From: Moringa oleifera
Taxonomy: Eukaryota > Streptophyta > Magnoliopsida > Brassicales > Moringaceae
Assembly: GCA_021397835.1 (NCBI GenBank)
Contig: JAJFZO010000747.1
Span: 4,032,501-4,096,500 of the forward strand
Reading direction: 5' to 3'
Length of the DNA stretch: 64,000 bases
The position numbers were made by a program, and so were the translations under genes. The stretch's first letter is position 1, and every line of letters begins with the position of its first letter. Below are positions 36,307 to 48,631 of this stretch, piece by piece. The notes below the pieces were generated by a model. It was not told where the DNA came from, did not search any database, and saw only the letters and a list, made by a program, of their open reading frames with translations.

Positions 36307-39300
36307 TACTTAAAGCAATAATTTTGTTTGAATATTTTTATGTAATTTAAAATTTATATTAAGATATTACTTTTAATATTTGATTTTTATATTGAAATAT
36401 AATATATTATATTTCAACATTATCATTATTTTTTAAAAAAATCGATTATAATATATTTTTAATAATAATTATTAATTATGATATCCAATCATGTGATCAA
36501 TCGTTAATGCATGTACACGTTGCATTATGGAATACTTTCAAATGTATCTTGTGATTAAGATTGAATTTTCATGCTTTGTGATCTGATTTTAAAGTGAACT
36601 ATGTGAGTGAGAATAGTCTTTAATTAAAGATTTAGAGTAATACATTTTACTAAAAAGATTATAAATTAAAATTAAAGTTTGCTTTCATCAAAAGAAAACA
36701 TTGCATTCTTTAATGTATATACCACAAAAAAATAAATAATTTTTTAATAACACAATTAAAATAAACTCATTAAATAATAGAGTGAAAAAACTGATTTTAA
36801 ATTTAAATTATATTACATTAATTGACTAATTTTACATTGAGATTTTAACTTGGACTAAATTGGATCATATCTTTCAAGATTTAGTAAGAATAACAAGAAA
36901 AAAAAAAGGAGAGAGAAAATGAGGAAAGAAAAAAAAGAAAGAGAAAAGAGATCTAAAGTTACAAACAAAAAATTCTTAAAGTTTTGGAGATAAAATTTAA
37001 TTTGATCCTAATTAAAATTTTTAATATGAAAATTGAGTCCTTGGATAACATATCGTTTAAAGTACAAAAGGAAGTTGATGTAAAGTTATTATCTAATATT
37101 TACCTTAAAATTAATAATTTTTAATAATTGTATATAATTTTTTTAAATATATGTAGTGTTTAACTAATCAATAATATCATCAATGATAAAAATGGCGTAA
37201 TGATTTAATTTTTTTGGTTACTATTTCATGTATCTTTTTTCAATTAGTTGATCGCGGCCAATAGGATGATGTGAACATTGAAAGAGCATGAAGAGAAATA
37301 TTGAAGATGGAGTAGCAAGTGGATGCTACTCAATTAAGGTCTCTTGACCTTCTGAACAGAGTTCAGTGGGTCTAGTCTAAGATGTTCTTAATGGTCCTTA
37401 AGTGAGTTAATATTGTTTATATTTTATTTTATTTTATAAATTTTATATTTTGATTGCTAATTATTTATTTTTCAAGTTGTGAATAGTATAATTTTGGAGG
37501 GCATCTTGTTTAATTAGTAATAGCTCCAAAATAATTAAATACAATATGCAAAAGGACGGTGAGAATTGCTCTATAAGCTCAAATGAATAAGCCAAGTTGA
37601 TTGCATCAATTTGCATTCCACTATTTACCAATATTTTGATTACACCTCAAGAAATTATATTTAAAAAATAAAAAGTATTAAGAAAAGGATGGTCTGCTCT
37701 AAGGAGGGAAATAATATTCAAGTTGTTTTTGTTTAACATAATAAAGGCAGCAACAAAGTAGCACACTACTTCTATCTAAATGGCATTTACTAATAGGTAA
37801 CTCTATGGATCTATAATAATAAAAGTTTTGTCCAAAACTTGTAAAAAAAACTCTAAAATGTGATCGAGAAATTTAGATGGCAATCATCATTTTTCCAAGC
37901 TATCAAAATTAATATTTTCATAATTTTCAATAAATCAAAAATTTTCAAAAAGTTTAAAAATTTTTATTACATTCAAAATTTAAAGGTAAAGGAAAACAAA
38001 ACTTATATCAATAATACTTACAAAATTAATTATTGTATTTAAAGTTTTTACAGTCTAAAATATTCTGTTGAACTTAGTTCAAACTATAATTACTGAAATC
38101 AATGCCAATTCAACATATAAATTTTTTGAGTTTCAAATCGATTATAAGTGGATCAAAAGCTAGCTTCAATCTATTTAACATGCTATTTTAACACCAACTC
38201 AACTTTAATATAATAATATTCAAACACTTATCTGTATTTAAGATCTTTTACAGCGGCCCTTGATCAACTTTTCATGCACTTTGTAAATTAATAACATTTA
38301 AACACTCATCAGTGTAGAATTATTCTAAATACTAAGACTTTCCATGTTTGTTGCATGGGATTGGATTGGGATAGGATAATTTTTATCCCAATCCCATGTT
38401 TGGTGCAAGGATAGGATTGGGATAAATTTATCTCATGTCCCTTTTTATCTTGAAAGGGATAATTTTATCCCTTTGAATTGGTGTGATAAAATTATCTCTT
38501 GAAGTGGTTGATTGAATTAATGCATAAAATTAAGTGTTACTTTATATCACTAACATCACAAAATTTAAAATTTTATTTTAAATTAATATAAATATATTTT
38601 TAAATTTTAAATAAAAATAAAAATTATATATATTAATTAATTATAATACAATCTAGACTTGTTATAAACTTGACTTTAATTTTTAAGCTATTTCAAATAA
38701 AATATTATTTAAAATTAATCTAACTTATTTTAAAGATAGTAATATTATTAACAAAATAATTGTAATTCATTTATAATTATTACTTATATTTATAAATTTT
38801 ATTTTATAATTATATTTTTATGTGAAAAGATAACAAAATATAATAAAAATTAAAAAAAATTAAAATTAAAAATTTTTGAAAATGATTATATTAATCAATT
38901 AATTAATATACAATATAGTACCTATTAGATTATATTGTTATTTTTAATATCATTATGTTTTCAAATAAATTAAAATTAATTTTAATCATATCTTTTATTA
39001 TAACAAACACATCACAGTATTAATATAATCTCAATTCAATCATATCCCATCATGATAGTCTAATTCTATCGAACGTATCAAAGTATAATTGCAAAAATGA
39101 TAAATCTAGTCAAATATGTTTTTAAGATATATTATAGATTGGATCAAAGTTCACAAAATAAAACTTCGATCTCAAAACTTAATGAATTTAAAATGAAGAT
39201 TATCGATTCATTTTAACCAAAAGTAATTTAGATCAGTTTGTAATTGAAAAAGGTTTAATGAGCTATAACTAAAAATCGAAGTAAGGAGAAAGATGATTGG

Positions 39301-40790
39301 AAAAGGAAAATGGTTTAAAGGAGGAGGGAGTAAATAAGAAAAAGTTTAACTCTTATAATCTTGTAAAACTATTCTGCTTTTATTAAGCAAATCATATTTT
39401 AAAATAATGCATCATCGGTCTAAAATATTACATAAATATTTTATATTGTTATATGCAAAGAAGATAAAAAGGTAGACACTTTTTTTTTTTTAACACCCCA
39501 ACAAATTGTTATATTGATCACTACTTTAATATAAATTTATCAAGAGAAATTTGAAGGTCTTGAAAACAGAACAAAAAATTTAAAAAAACCAAAAAATATG
39601 GATAAATTGTTTTTAATTTTAAAAAAGTTGATATTAAAGTGAATAAAGGTTGAATCTTGATGCTTAATGATTTGATATGAAAGTGAATGACACAAGGATA
39701 ATTTTTAAATAACTTAAAATAATATAATTATTTTTTAAAAATACAAAACTAAATCTTATTTTTATTTAAAACATTGCATTACATTCAATAATGTACTTAT
39801 AAAAGTTTTCTAAAAAAAGTTTTAAAAATACAAATGAAACAAATTCAATAAATAATAATAAAAAAACTTCTTATCATGACTAAATAAAAGCACATAAGCA
39901 TGATTAGTCTGTAAATAAGGTTTTGAATATGGTTCAATTATACATATATATATATATATATGCAATAATAATAATTTTTACAATACTTTAAAAACCATTT
40001 TTAAAAAGGAGTAAATAAAATGACATTTTGATTCATTATGTTTTCAAAATTAATATTGTTATAATTTTAGATCGATGAATAATTTTTAAAAGTAGTATTA
40101 TATGTATACACACATGACGCTTAGCCTTCCATATTCATTCTACTTATAAGCAACAAAATATATTAACGTTCTTACAATTTTTATAGTGTTTTTTCAAAAG
40201 GAATTTTATTTATATTTTTATAATTTTATTCATAAAATAAATAATTAATTAATCGAAATAATATTTTAGTTCTCACTAAAATTTGATTATGATGATACAA
40301 GACACATTTGAATTGATAAGCAGATTCTAGAATGTATATTATGTATATGCATATATTAGATATGTATATATTAAATACATATATATAATATGAAAATAAC
40401 TTGTTATTTAATGAAAACTCTATTTCATTAATTGACTCAATTTTGTATATATATTTTTTACTTAAAACAAATTGGATCACGTCTCTAAAAGAATTGGTAA
40501 GACAACAAGAAAAGTAAAAAAGAAAGAGAGAAAGGATTAAAAAAAAAATTAAAGAAATCTCAAAGTAAAACTAGAAAATTCTTAACTCGGATAAAAGATT
40601 CAATTTGGTTGAAATTAAAACTTCAACTAAAAAAATGACTCAATTAATTCCGAATTGATTTGATATAAAGTTTTTTTTTTTGAAATATTTACCTAATTCT
40701 ATGAATATAAATTAGTATGTCAATAATGAAAAAAAACAATCAATTGTATTATCTCATATTTAATAAATTTTGTAATTACATATAATGTCT
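36307..40790. other. AT-rich, gene-free leader of unit 2
   Basis: Counterpart of 20,234-24,900. Open frames such as 37,860-38,042 and 40,226-40,480 are AT-rich, not conserved in frame and not credible genes. A TA microsatellite lies at about 39,945-39,961. Confidence 0.6.
38347..39070. repeat. MITE-like fossil element in unit 2
   Basis: Better preserved left end than in unit 1: ttgcatgggattggattggg, with an inverted echo atcccaatcccatg soon after. The right end near 39,030-39,070 has atcccatcatgatag. Same position within the unit as 21,436-22,145. Confidence 0.4.
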
Positions 40791-40816
40791 AGCTAATCTA
40801 ATAATATCACCAATGA

Positions 40817-41437
40817 TCAAGGTGATTGCCTACAAAGAGGACAAGACTTTTGGTTTTTCAACCAACGAATTATGCAAGATTCGTGAAATAGGTGAGAACA
40901 CGGCATGTGTATGAGATCACCCTGATTTGTATCAGATAAATCCATCAAACAAATCGAGCAGTCATCCAATTCTACTTTATTATTTTTAGCACCTTCAAAG
41001 GTTATCTTTCTTTCTTTCTTCAAACGATCGATAACTGTGTCCAATGCACCATTATCATCGCTAGGAAGATCAACATTCATCATATCTTCTTCATTTATGA
41101 GTTCTGTTCTTACAACCTCCACATTCGTATCAATGTAAAAGCCTTGGCCATCCATGGCAGCGGCTAACCTTGTCACTGTATTACAAATATCAGAGAATAA
41201 ATTTTGGCATAAATCACGATCGAGAAAGTGTGAGAGCTGATCCACCATGTCATGGAAGTACGAAGTGGACACGGGAAGATCATGAAGAGGAATTTCAAAA
41301 ACGATGTGTCGCGTTGGTGAAACTTGATGCTCTTCGATTACGGTATCTTGACCGTTAAGGTGTTGGATCACCAACTGTCGGGTTTGATCAAGGATAATCT
41401 TTACGATGACATGTCTCAATTCTGAGGGCGTATCCAT
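40817..41437 (-). CDS. RING-H2 finger protein, probable E3 ubiquitin ligase (unit 2 copy)
   Basis: Paralogue of the gene at 24,929-25,588; single exon, 206 aa from ATG 41,437. The codon matching the unit 1 start reads ATA here, so initiation must move to the codon matching Met11 of unit 1. A GTG at 41,452 would open the frame slightly earlier but is not expected to be used in a plant gene. The RING-H2 finger near the C terminus (CSIC ... PCSHLFHESC ... CPLC) keeps all eight ligands. Substitutions are spread through the protein without breaking the frame. Likely an E3 ubiquitin ligase; target unknown. Confidence 0.8.
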   Translation of the reverse strand: MDTPSELRHVIVKIILDQTRQLVIQHLNGQDTVIEEHQVSPTRHIVFEIPLHDLPVSTSYFHDMVDQLSHFLDRDLCQNLFSDICNTVTRLAAAMDGQGFYIDTNVEVVRTELINEEDMMNVDLPSDDNGALDTVIDRLKKERKITFEGAKNNKVELDDCSICLMDLSDTNQGDLIHMPCSHLFHESCIIRWLKNQKSCPLCRQSP

Positions 41438-41603
41438 CAATTTTGCGTTCACTCTTATATTTGGTATGGTGATTGGTGTGAGAACTGGAGGGAATGTAAA
41501 AGGAAAGACAGGAAATTAAAATGAGAGGATGATTATAAAAGCTAAAGGGAAAGATGATCAAAAACTCAAAATGATATGAAAAAATGAGGGTCATTGATTA
41601 TCA

Positions 41604-41610
41604 TTATATA
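41604..41610 (-). promoter_or_regulatory. Candidate TATA box of the unit 2 RING-H2 gene
   Basis: TATATAA on the minus strand, 167 bases upstream of ATG 41,437 and conserved in context with 25,724-25,730. Confidence 0.5.
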
Positions 41611-41619
41611 GAGTGTGAA

Positions 41620-42755
41620 ATGAAGTCCTTATTTGAGTGTGATTAGAATGCTTTAAATTTCTTATTCCTACTAGAAAAAGGATTTAATTTAATGTTGTTT
41701 CTTTGCATGTCAATCTATAGCTACTTTTTAGGAATATCTTATAAATTTTAAAATTAAGATAAAGAGAAAACACGTACTCACAAATAGAGAAATGTCCTAG
41801 AAAAAAATTATAACTTAATCAAACTCTCTTTCAATGTTTAATCTATTTTAATTGGCATTCTTACTACTTCTAGTTTTATTATATGCTTAGCTTTTATAAT
41901 TGATTTTTTTGTTGAGATCGGATTTTGAGAATATATTTCCATCCTAATCTCTTATTCTTATTTCAAACCTTGTTATCCTTATCTAATTTTTGATATTTAT
42001 CCAAGGATTCAATATTTTTGATGCTTATATTAAAGATAATCATCATTTGTCATTTAAGATTATAGTTATCCTTTTTTATAGTTATCTGATCCTTTTTTTT
42101 TTTCTATAAATACCATAAGGGTAAGAGATTCTAAGTATCTCATTCCTACCTTTTATATTCTATAAGTTGAGAATTAAGAATTTTGTTTTTTTAGGAGACG
42201 TTGATCTGAAAAGATAAATAAAAACCCCACTGATAATCTAAAAATTTATCTTCTTAGTTTCCCTTTATCATACAAAAAGATCAATAAATTACAAAAAGCT
42301 GTTAGTACTCTAATGATTATTGAACTTAAAAAATAAAAACTACATAAAAATTAAAAAAATGACATAAATTTGATAAAAATCAATTTAACCAATTATATGT
42401 TTCACAAGAAAAAATGTTAAAATAAATAAGTTGCTAAAATAGATAATGCAAGAATGTATTGGTACCTTTCTTCAAAAATCAATTACCAAAACAAAGATGT
42501 AACAGAGAAAAGTGAATTTATAACGAAATTCAAACAAAATGGCAAGAAAGAAATTAAAAATTTTGGAAAGCAAAGGCATAAGCAAAAAGAGAAAGACATT
42601 TTGACTCTTTAAGTTAGAAAAAAGGAAGAAGGAGTCCACTTAAGGTGTAAGTGGGAGAGAATGTTATCGATTTTCTTAAGAACTAATAACTTTGCTAACA
42701 AATGCAAAGAATAGTCATTCATTTTAGGCTTCTATCACTAATAATATCATGGTGC

Positions 42756-42796
<41 letters not shown>

Positions 42797-44002
42797 CTTC
42801 TATCATGCAGTTTTCGTAATTTTGGATGACCCTCAAGAGAGCTTTTTTCTTTCCATCAAGAAATCTTGCCTCTGTTAACACCTACCAAGTAATAACCCTT
42901 ATAGATCATAAAGGAAGCTTGGAACACAAATTTTCATTCTTCTTTTTCTCCTCTCTCTACCCACACTACTAGTCACCCCATAGTCTCTCATTAGCAAACC
43001 CCCACAAATGATCAACTACATCATCGGTGGATACCTCATCAGCCTTTATCTCATTGGAAACTCTGTTAGCATACTTCAAATTCAAAAGTATAGGTGTATT
43101 AATGTGGCCACTCTCATAGAGCTATTGTCGCAACCTCTTTCCTTTTTTGTGGGGTTTCTTTCTTGAATTTATTTTATGACTAAATAATACTTTTGTTGTT
43201 GGTCTTAAAAGCACATATAATAACCAAAATAAGTTAACCCACATCGTCGATTGGTTGTATAAGTTTAGCTATACAAGAGAGTTAGACCCAAGCATGAAGG
43301 CTTCTTTCTTAAAGGCAACAAGAATTGAGAAAGCTATGCCACCCAGAACCAAAAAAGGCCAAACAAACCCTTTTATATTTGTAAATCCAAAGTCAGGCTC
43401 CACTACAAATTCACACATTTTTACTACTCCATGGTTCTAGCAAAAGAAAGTTTTTAGGGGAGTTGATCAGTAAGTACTCCTCAATGAAGACATTAAGCAA
43501 ATCATTGAGAAATTCATTATTAGTTTTGAAATTTTTTGAAGGCCATTTGCTCCCTCTATGTGTCAAATATGTAAACCTAAAAGCTTCAATCAATATTCTA
43601 TTTAAATTTTTATAAAATAAATTTCAAACAAATTATTAAAGTTTATTTAAAAAAAAAGTAGTTCTTAATTATCCAACCAATAACTATTCCTTTTATAAGA
43701 AAAGCAAAAATTAAATATAATGAAAAAAATCTTTTCTTGGTAGGTCAACACAATTAGGAGAAGTAAAAATGAAAAATTATCAAGGACAATCCCTTTTCTT
43801 GATGGTCTATTCTTCTCGTTTTTTGTGTCATTGGTATAGATGATCATTCCAAGAATAATCATTTAAAGTTATTTTGAACTGTCATCTAATGTTTAATTGT
43901 AGTAGTCTTGAAAACAAAGTATTAGAATAAAAGTAAAGATATGAATAAGTTTATGATACTTAAGCAATTTGAATTTAAAATTAGAATTAAAATGTCAATC
44001 AT
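41620..44002. other. Intergenic part of unit 2 with the conserved block
   Basis: Counterpart of 25,740-28,273. The three-copy block lies at about 42,830-43,600. One frame reads LDPSMKASFLKATRIEKAMP at 43,276-43,335; the downstream frame seen in units 1 and 3 is broken here by an early stop. No intact gene is recognised. Confidence 0.5.
42765..42794. repeat. (TA)n microsatellite
   Basis: About 30 bases of uninterrupted TA dinucleotides. The corresponding unit 1 tract (about 27,017-27,030) is much shorter. Confidence 0.9.
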
Positions 44003-44007
44003 GAATC

Positions 44008-44289
44008 TATAGTAAAATTTGAGCCATGTTTGTCCTTTATCCTAGTCTTTAGGAGTAAGTTTTTAGTTGTTGAGTTGTTGCTATTATGTATTCTTAACTT
44101 TAGGCAGATATTGGAATGTCTGATAGTGGGTTCAGATAATGAAGTTAGTAAACTTATAACTATGCTACTGGTAGTTATGTTTTCATTTATAAAAAGTTGA
44201 TATTGAGTCAATAAAAGGTAGCAGATCACTTCTTGATTTCCTTTTGCATTTCTTTTATTTATATCAATGGTATCCTCTATTTTGTATTA
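44008..44289 (+). repeat. 5' LTR, unit 2 copia
   Basis: Starts TATAGTAAAATTTGAGCC, with the terminal TG mutated to TA, and ends at TATTA before the degenerate primer site. Aligns with 28,279-28,577. Confidence 0.85.
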
Positions 44290-44359
44290 GTAGTATCAAA
44301 GTTAGTGTTGTTTACTAAGTTGAGAGTGTAAACTTGTAGTTGCTTGTTGAGTGTTAAGG

Positions 44360-45245
44360 GCTTCAACATCTGCTTCTTTTGAAAATTTTATTCAGCTTGC
44401 TATCCCATGCTTTAATGGTCACTAAGATCATTGAAGGATGTTGATCGAGAATTTTCTTATGTCCAAGGAGTATGTGGCATGTTATTGAGTCTAGTGTGGA
44501 TGAACCAACAACATATGATATGATGACCAAAGTAAAGAAGGCTGAACTAGAGGATTTTGAAACTGAAGGATCTTAAAATCAATAATTATTTGTTTCAAGC
44601 CATTAATCGAGCAATCTTGGAGACGATTTTTTATAGTGATACCTCTAAGCATATTTAGGATACAATGAAAAAGTAGTATCAAGGAAATGCAAGGGTAAAG
44701 CGCATGCACCTTTAAGCACTTCAAAATGAGTTTGAGAATTTACGCCTCAGGACGGGTGAATCTGTTGTTGATTACATGGGAAGAGCAATGGAAATTGTTA
44801 ATAAGATATGAGTGCATGGTGATAAGATAGAGGATGTTACCATTGTTGAAAAGATTTTTTGATCAATGACACCAAAATTCAACTATGTTGTTTATTCTAT
44901 TAAAGAATCTGAATATATTAATGCGTTATCTATTGATGAAATGTAAAATGCTTTGTTAGCTCAGGAACAAAAATGAAATCAATAAGAGAAGAAACAGTTA
45001 GCCTTGAAGGTTTCGACTAATACGAATCCATGCAAAAGAGATAAAGGAAAAGGCAAGGGCCATTGGAAAAAGGACCGCAAAAATTTACAATAAAACAAAA
45101 AAGATGGTGAGCCGCAAGATAAAACAAGAGGGCATGGTGGCAACTATACATCATCTGCCAAAGCAAGGTTGGTAAACAAGTTCCAAATTGAATGTTTTAG
45201 ATATCATAGGCATGGTCATTTTTTATCAGAGTATTGTACAAACTT
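44360..45245 (+). pseudogene. copia gag remnant, unit 2
   Basis: Frames show MLIENFLMSKEY-like sequence near 44,440-44,475, VDYMGRAMEIVNKI near 44,770-44,810 and a zinc-knuckle remnant (CFRYHRHGHFLSEYC) near 45,193-45,237. Multiple stops are present. Confidence 0.7.
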
Positions 45246-45299
45246 GTTTAAATAGCTCATGAATAATCTCACTATATAGAAAGGAAAAGAGAAATTTCT

Positions 45300-46560
45300 T
45301 TGTTAATGGCATGTTATGCTAATGAAGTTGACAATCAAAACTTGAGGTATTTAAATACAATTTGCAGCAATCATAGGTGCAATGATAAATCTGCATTCTT
45401 GGAGTTAGATGAGTTTTTTCACAACACGATAAATTTTGAAGACTACTCTATGGAGAAAGGAAAGGTAACTATTTGCACAAAAAATAATTTCTTTAGGAAC
45501 ATTTATGATGTGTTATATGTTCAGATTTGAAAACAAAGCTCCTTAACATTCGTTACTTGTAAAAGAAGGGTTATGAGGTCATAATTAAAGGAGTAATTGC
45601 AAAATAATTGATGACAAATTGGGCTTAATTACTCAAGTGAAGATGACAACAAATAGAATATTCCCACTTTATCTCAACAACACTACTCATTCTTATTTTT
45701 ATGTAAAAGTGAAGGATAAGGCATGGCTATGGCATTTTCATTATGGATTTTTAAGATTTGAAGGATTAAAGGCACTACAAGAAAAGAATATAATGGAGGG
45801 ACTACAGTAAATTGCTACATTATCCTAAGTTTTCCAAGACTGCATTATTATCAAGCAACATCAAGATTAGTTTCCAAATGAAAAATCTTAGAGATCTAAA
45901 AAAGGTACTAGAGCTAGTGCATTCTAACTTGTGTCGTCCAATTAGTCTAACCTCAAATGGAGGCAAATAATATTTTATGTTATTTTATTTTTGGCATGAG
46001 GAATCTCAAGCTCTCACAGCCTTTAAAAGTTTTAAAGCTTTAGTTAATTAAAGGAGGTAGATGTGTCAAAAAAAAATATTATGCATTGATCATGGTGAAG
46101 AGTATGATTTAGACGAATTTAATGAATATTGCAATAAGCAAAGAATCCATAACAATTGACAACAGCCTATATACCCTAGTAAAATGGTGTTTGCAAGAAA
46201 AAGAATCGCATAATCTTAAATATGGTGCGAAGACTTTTAACAAGTAATGTTGTTCCAAAGAAATTTTAACTTGAATCAATGAATTGGAACTATTATATAC
46301 TAAATCAAAGTCCGACAATTGTTGTCCAAAACATCACACAATAGGAGGCTCGGAGTGGATGTAGACTAGCAAAAAACCACTTTAAAATTTTTGGTGTGTA
46401 GTTATGTCCGTATTCCTGAGCAAAACAAGAGAAACCTTGATGAAAAAGGTAAAAAATGTCTTCCTTGGTGTGATTAATCAGTCAAAGGCATATGAATTAT
46501 ATAATCTTGTTACTTAAAATGTTGTTATAAATCGAAATGTAGTCTTTGATGAGGAAAGCA
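45300..46560 (+). pseudogene. copia protease, pre-integrase and integrase remnant, unit 2
   Basis: Frames at 45,300-45,530 and 45,619-45,810 together match the single unit 1 frame at 29,520-30,182. The protease motif has decayed to LNTICSNHR, so the catalytic Asp is lost. Integrase fragments (LELVHSNLC; IDHGEEYDLDEF) follow with stops. Confidence 0.75.
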
Positions 46561-46585
46561 CTTAGCCATAGAGTAACAACTTAAT

Positions 46586-48355
46586 TTGAACAAAATTCCA
46601 ATAAATTATGATGGGGTTACAAAAGAAGAAAAGAAGCAGTCCATACAGCAACCAATTTCACCAAGTGTGGCCTCCATAAATGCTGAAAATTCACTGATAG
46701 TTATTGAACCTAATGTAGTAATAAGTTCACCACCAAAACATGTTAAACAAAGGCCTTCTTCGATACAAGATTATCAGGTGACTGGTATTAATGAGCTTGA
46801 CAATTCTTTCACGTATTATACTTCACTTTCATGCTATAATCCAATAACATACAAAGTTGTTGTATAAGATTCAAAATGGCGCAAAGCTATGAATGAAGAG
46901 ATTACTACTATAGAAAGGAATGATACTTGGGCACTAACTGATCTTTTTAAAGGTCAAAAAATCATTGGTTACAAGTGGATTTACAAGACAAAGTTGAAGG
47001 AGAATGGTGAAGTTGATAAATACAAAGTATGGTTGGTAGCTAAAGGATGCAAGCAAGAATTTGGCGTGGATTACAAAGAGGTGTTTGAACCTATAGCAAA
47101 GCATGATACAATTAAAATGATGATTACATTGGTAGCTTCAAACTCTTAATTTATCATTCAACTTAATGTCAAATACAACAAGTATTTATTGATCAACCCC
47201 TTGGTTATGTGATGTATAAAAGTGACGTAATGTATACAGATTAAAAAAAGGACTATACAATTTAAAAGAAACTCCACGAGCTTGGTATAGTTACATAGAT
47301 AGTTATTTTTTGAAGTATGATTTTAAGAAGTGCCCATATGAACACACACTTTTTGTAAAAGTTAGTGATTGAGGTAAAATACTCATTTTATGCTTATATG
47401 GTGATGATCAGATATTCACTGGCAATGACACTATTATGTTTAACGATTTAAGAAATCTATGATGGTACAGTTTGATATGTCAAACTTGGGCATGATGTAT
47501 TATTTCCTTGGCATTGAAGTTGATTAATATGGTAATGGCATTTATGTTTCTCAAAAAAAAAAATTGCAAAAGGTAAAATTCTGTGAGTATGCCGATTGAA
47601 TAAAGCTTGAGGTTGACAAAAGATCATGGAGGAAAGGATGTTGACACCACTTTTAATAAGTAGATTGTTGAGAGCTTAATGTATTTAATATCCATAAGAT
47701 ATGACATAATGTGTTATGTTAGTCTCATTACGAATATATGGAGATTCCAAAGGAAATACATCTTTAAGTAGCCAAAAAAATACATCGCTACTTAAAAGGA
47801 ATTGTGAAGTTTGATCTGTTTTACAGAAAAAAAAAAAAAGAATTAATGGATTTGGTTAGCTATTAAAACTGTGAGTGTAGGTGCTCAAGATCATTGAAAG
47901 AGCACTTCAAGGTATGCTTTTATGTTAGGTTCAACTATTGTTTCGTGGTCTTCAACGCAGCAGCCAATAGTAACACTTTCATCCGTTAACGACGAATTTG
48001 TCATAGCAAACTTATGCTTTTTTTCAAGCTATTTGTCTGAGAAAAATTCTTAAAGCTTTACATTTCAAACAAGGGGGAGCAATTACATGTTATAATTTTG
48101 CTATAAAGCTTTCTAAAAACGCGATGTTAAATGGGAGAAGCCAACATATAAATGTGAAATTATTTTAGGGATCTCACAAATGATGGGATCACTAATTTAA
48201 TTTATTACAGAAGTGAAGATCATATAGCTAATATATTTACCAAGCCTCTTAAGGTAACTACATGTTAAAACTTAATGAGTCAACTTGGTGTTTGCACCTT
48301 GGAGTGCAATGATTGAAGTGTTCAACTGAATGTTGAGAATTTTCAATTTAAAGGA
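46586..48355 (+). pseudogene. copia integrase C-terminus, reverse transcriptase and RNase H remnant, unit 2
   Basis: 46,586-46,867 is the linker after integrase (KQRPSSIQDYQVTGINELD). 46,889-47,149 is a clean RT N-terminal part with GYKWIYKTKLKENGEVDKYK and LVAKGCKQEFGVDYKEVF. The rest is broken; RNase H sequence lies near 47,900-48,240. This copy keeps the RT start better than unit 1 does. Confidence 0.82.
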
Positions 48356-48360
48356 GGGAT

Positions 48361-48631
48361 TGTTGTAGAATTTGGGCCATGTTTGTTTGTTATTCTCATC
48401 TTTAGAAGTAAGTTTTTAGTTGTTGAGTTATTGCTATTGTGTCTCTTTAACTTTAGGCAGTTATTGGAATGTTTAATAGTGGGTTAAAATAGTGGAGTTA
48501 ATCGTCCTATTTTTATGCTACTAGTAGTTGTATTTTTGTCTATAAAAAACTGCTATTGAGTCACTTCAACATTTTTTTTTTTTAGATTTTCTTTTGCATT
48601 TTATATTAGTGGCATCCGTTGTTTTATATTA
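48361..48631 (+). repeat. 3' LTR, unit 2 copia
   Basis: Begins TGTTGTAGAATTTGGGCC after the purine tract AAGGAGGGAT and ends TTTTATATTA beside GAATT. Confidence 0.87.

Larger units (their letters stand above)
44008..48631 (+). mobile_element. Ty1/copia LTR retrotransposon in unit 2
   Basis: About 4.62 kb, flanked by GAATC (44,003-44,007) and GAATT (48,632-48,636). 5' LTR 44,008-44,289, decayed primer site near 44,291, gag, protease/pre-integrase, integrase, reverse transcriptase, RNase H, 3' LTR 48,361-48,631. It is the duplicated copy of the unit 1 element. Different stops and shifts in the two copies show independent decay after duplication. Confidence 0.9.

Noticed and set aside
41438..41452. 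GTG at 41,452 as the start of the unit 2 RING gene
   Set aside because: Plant genes rarely start at GTG; the in-frame ATG at 41,437 is the sensible start.
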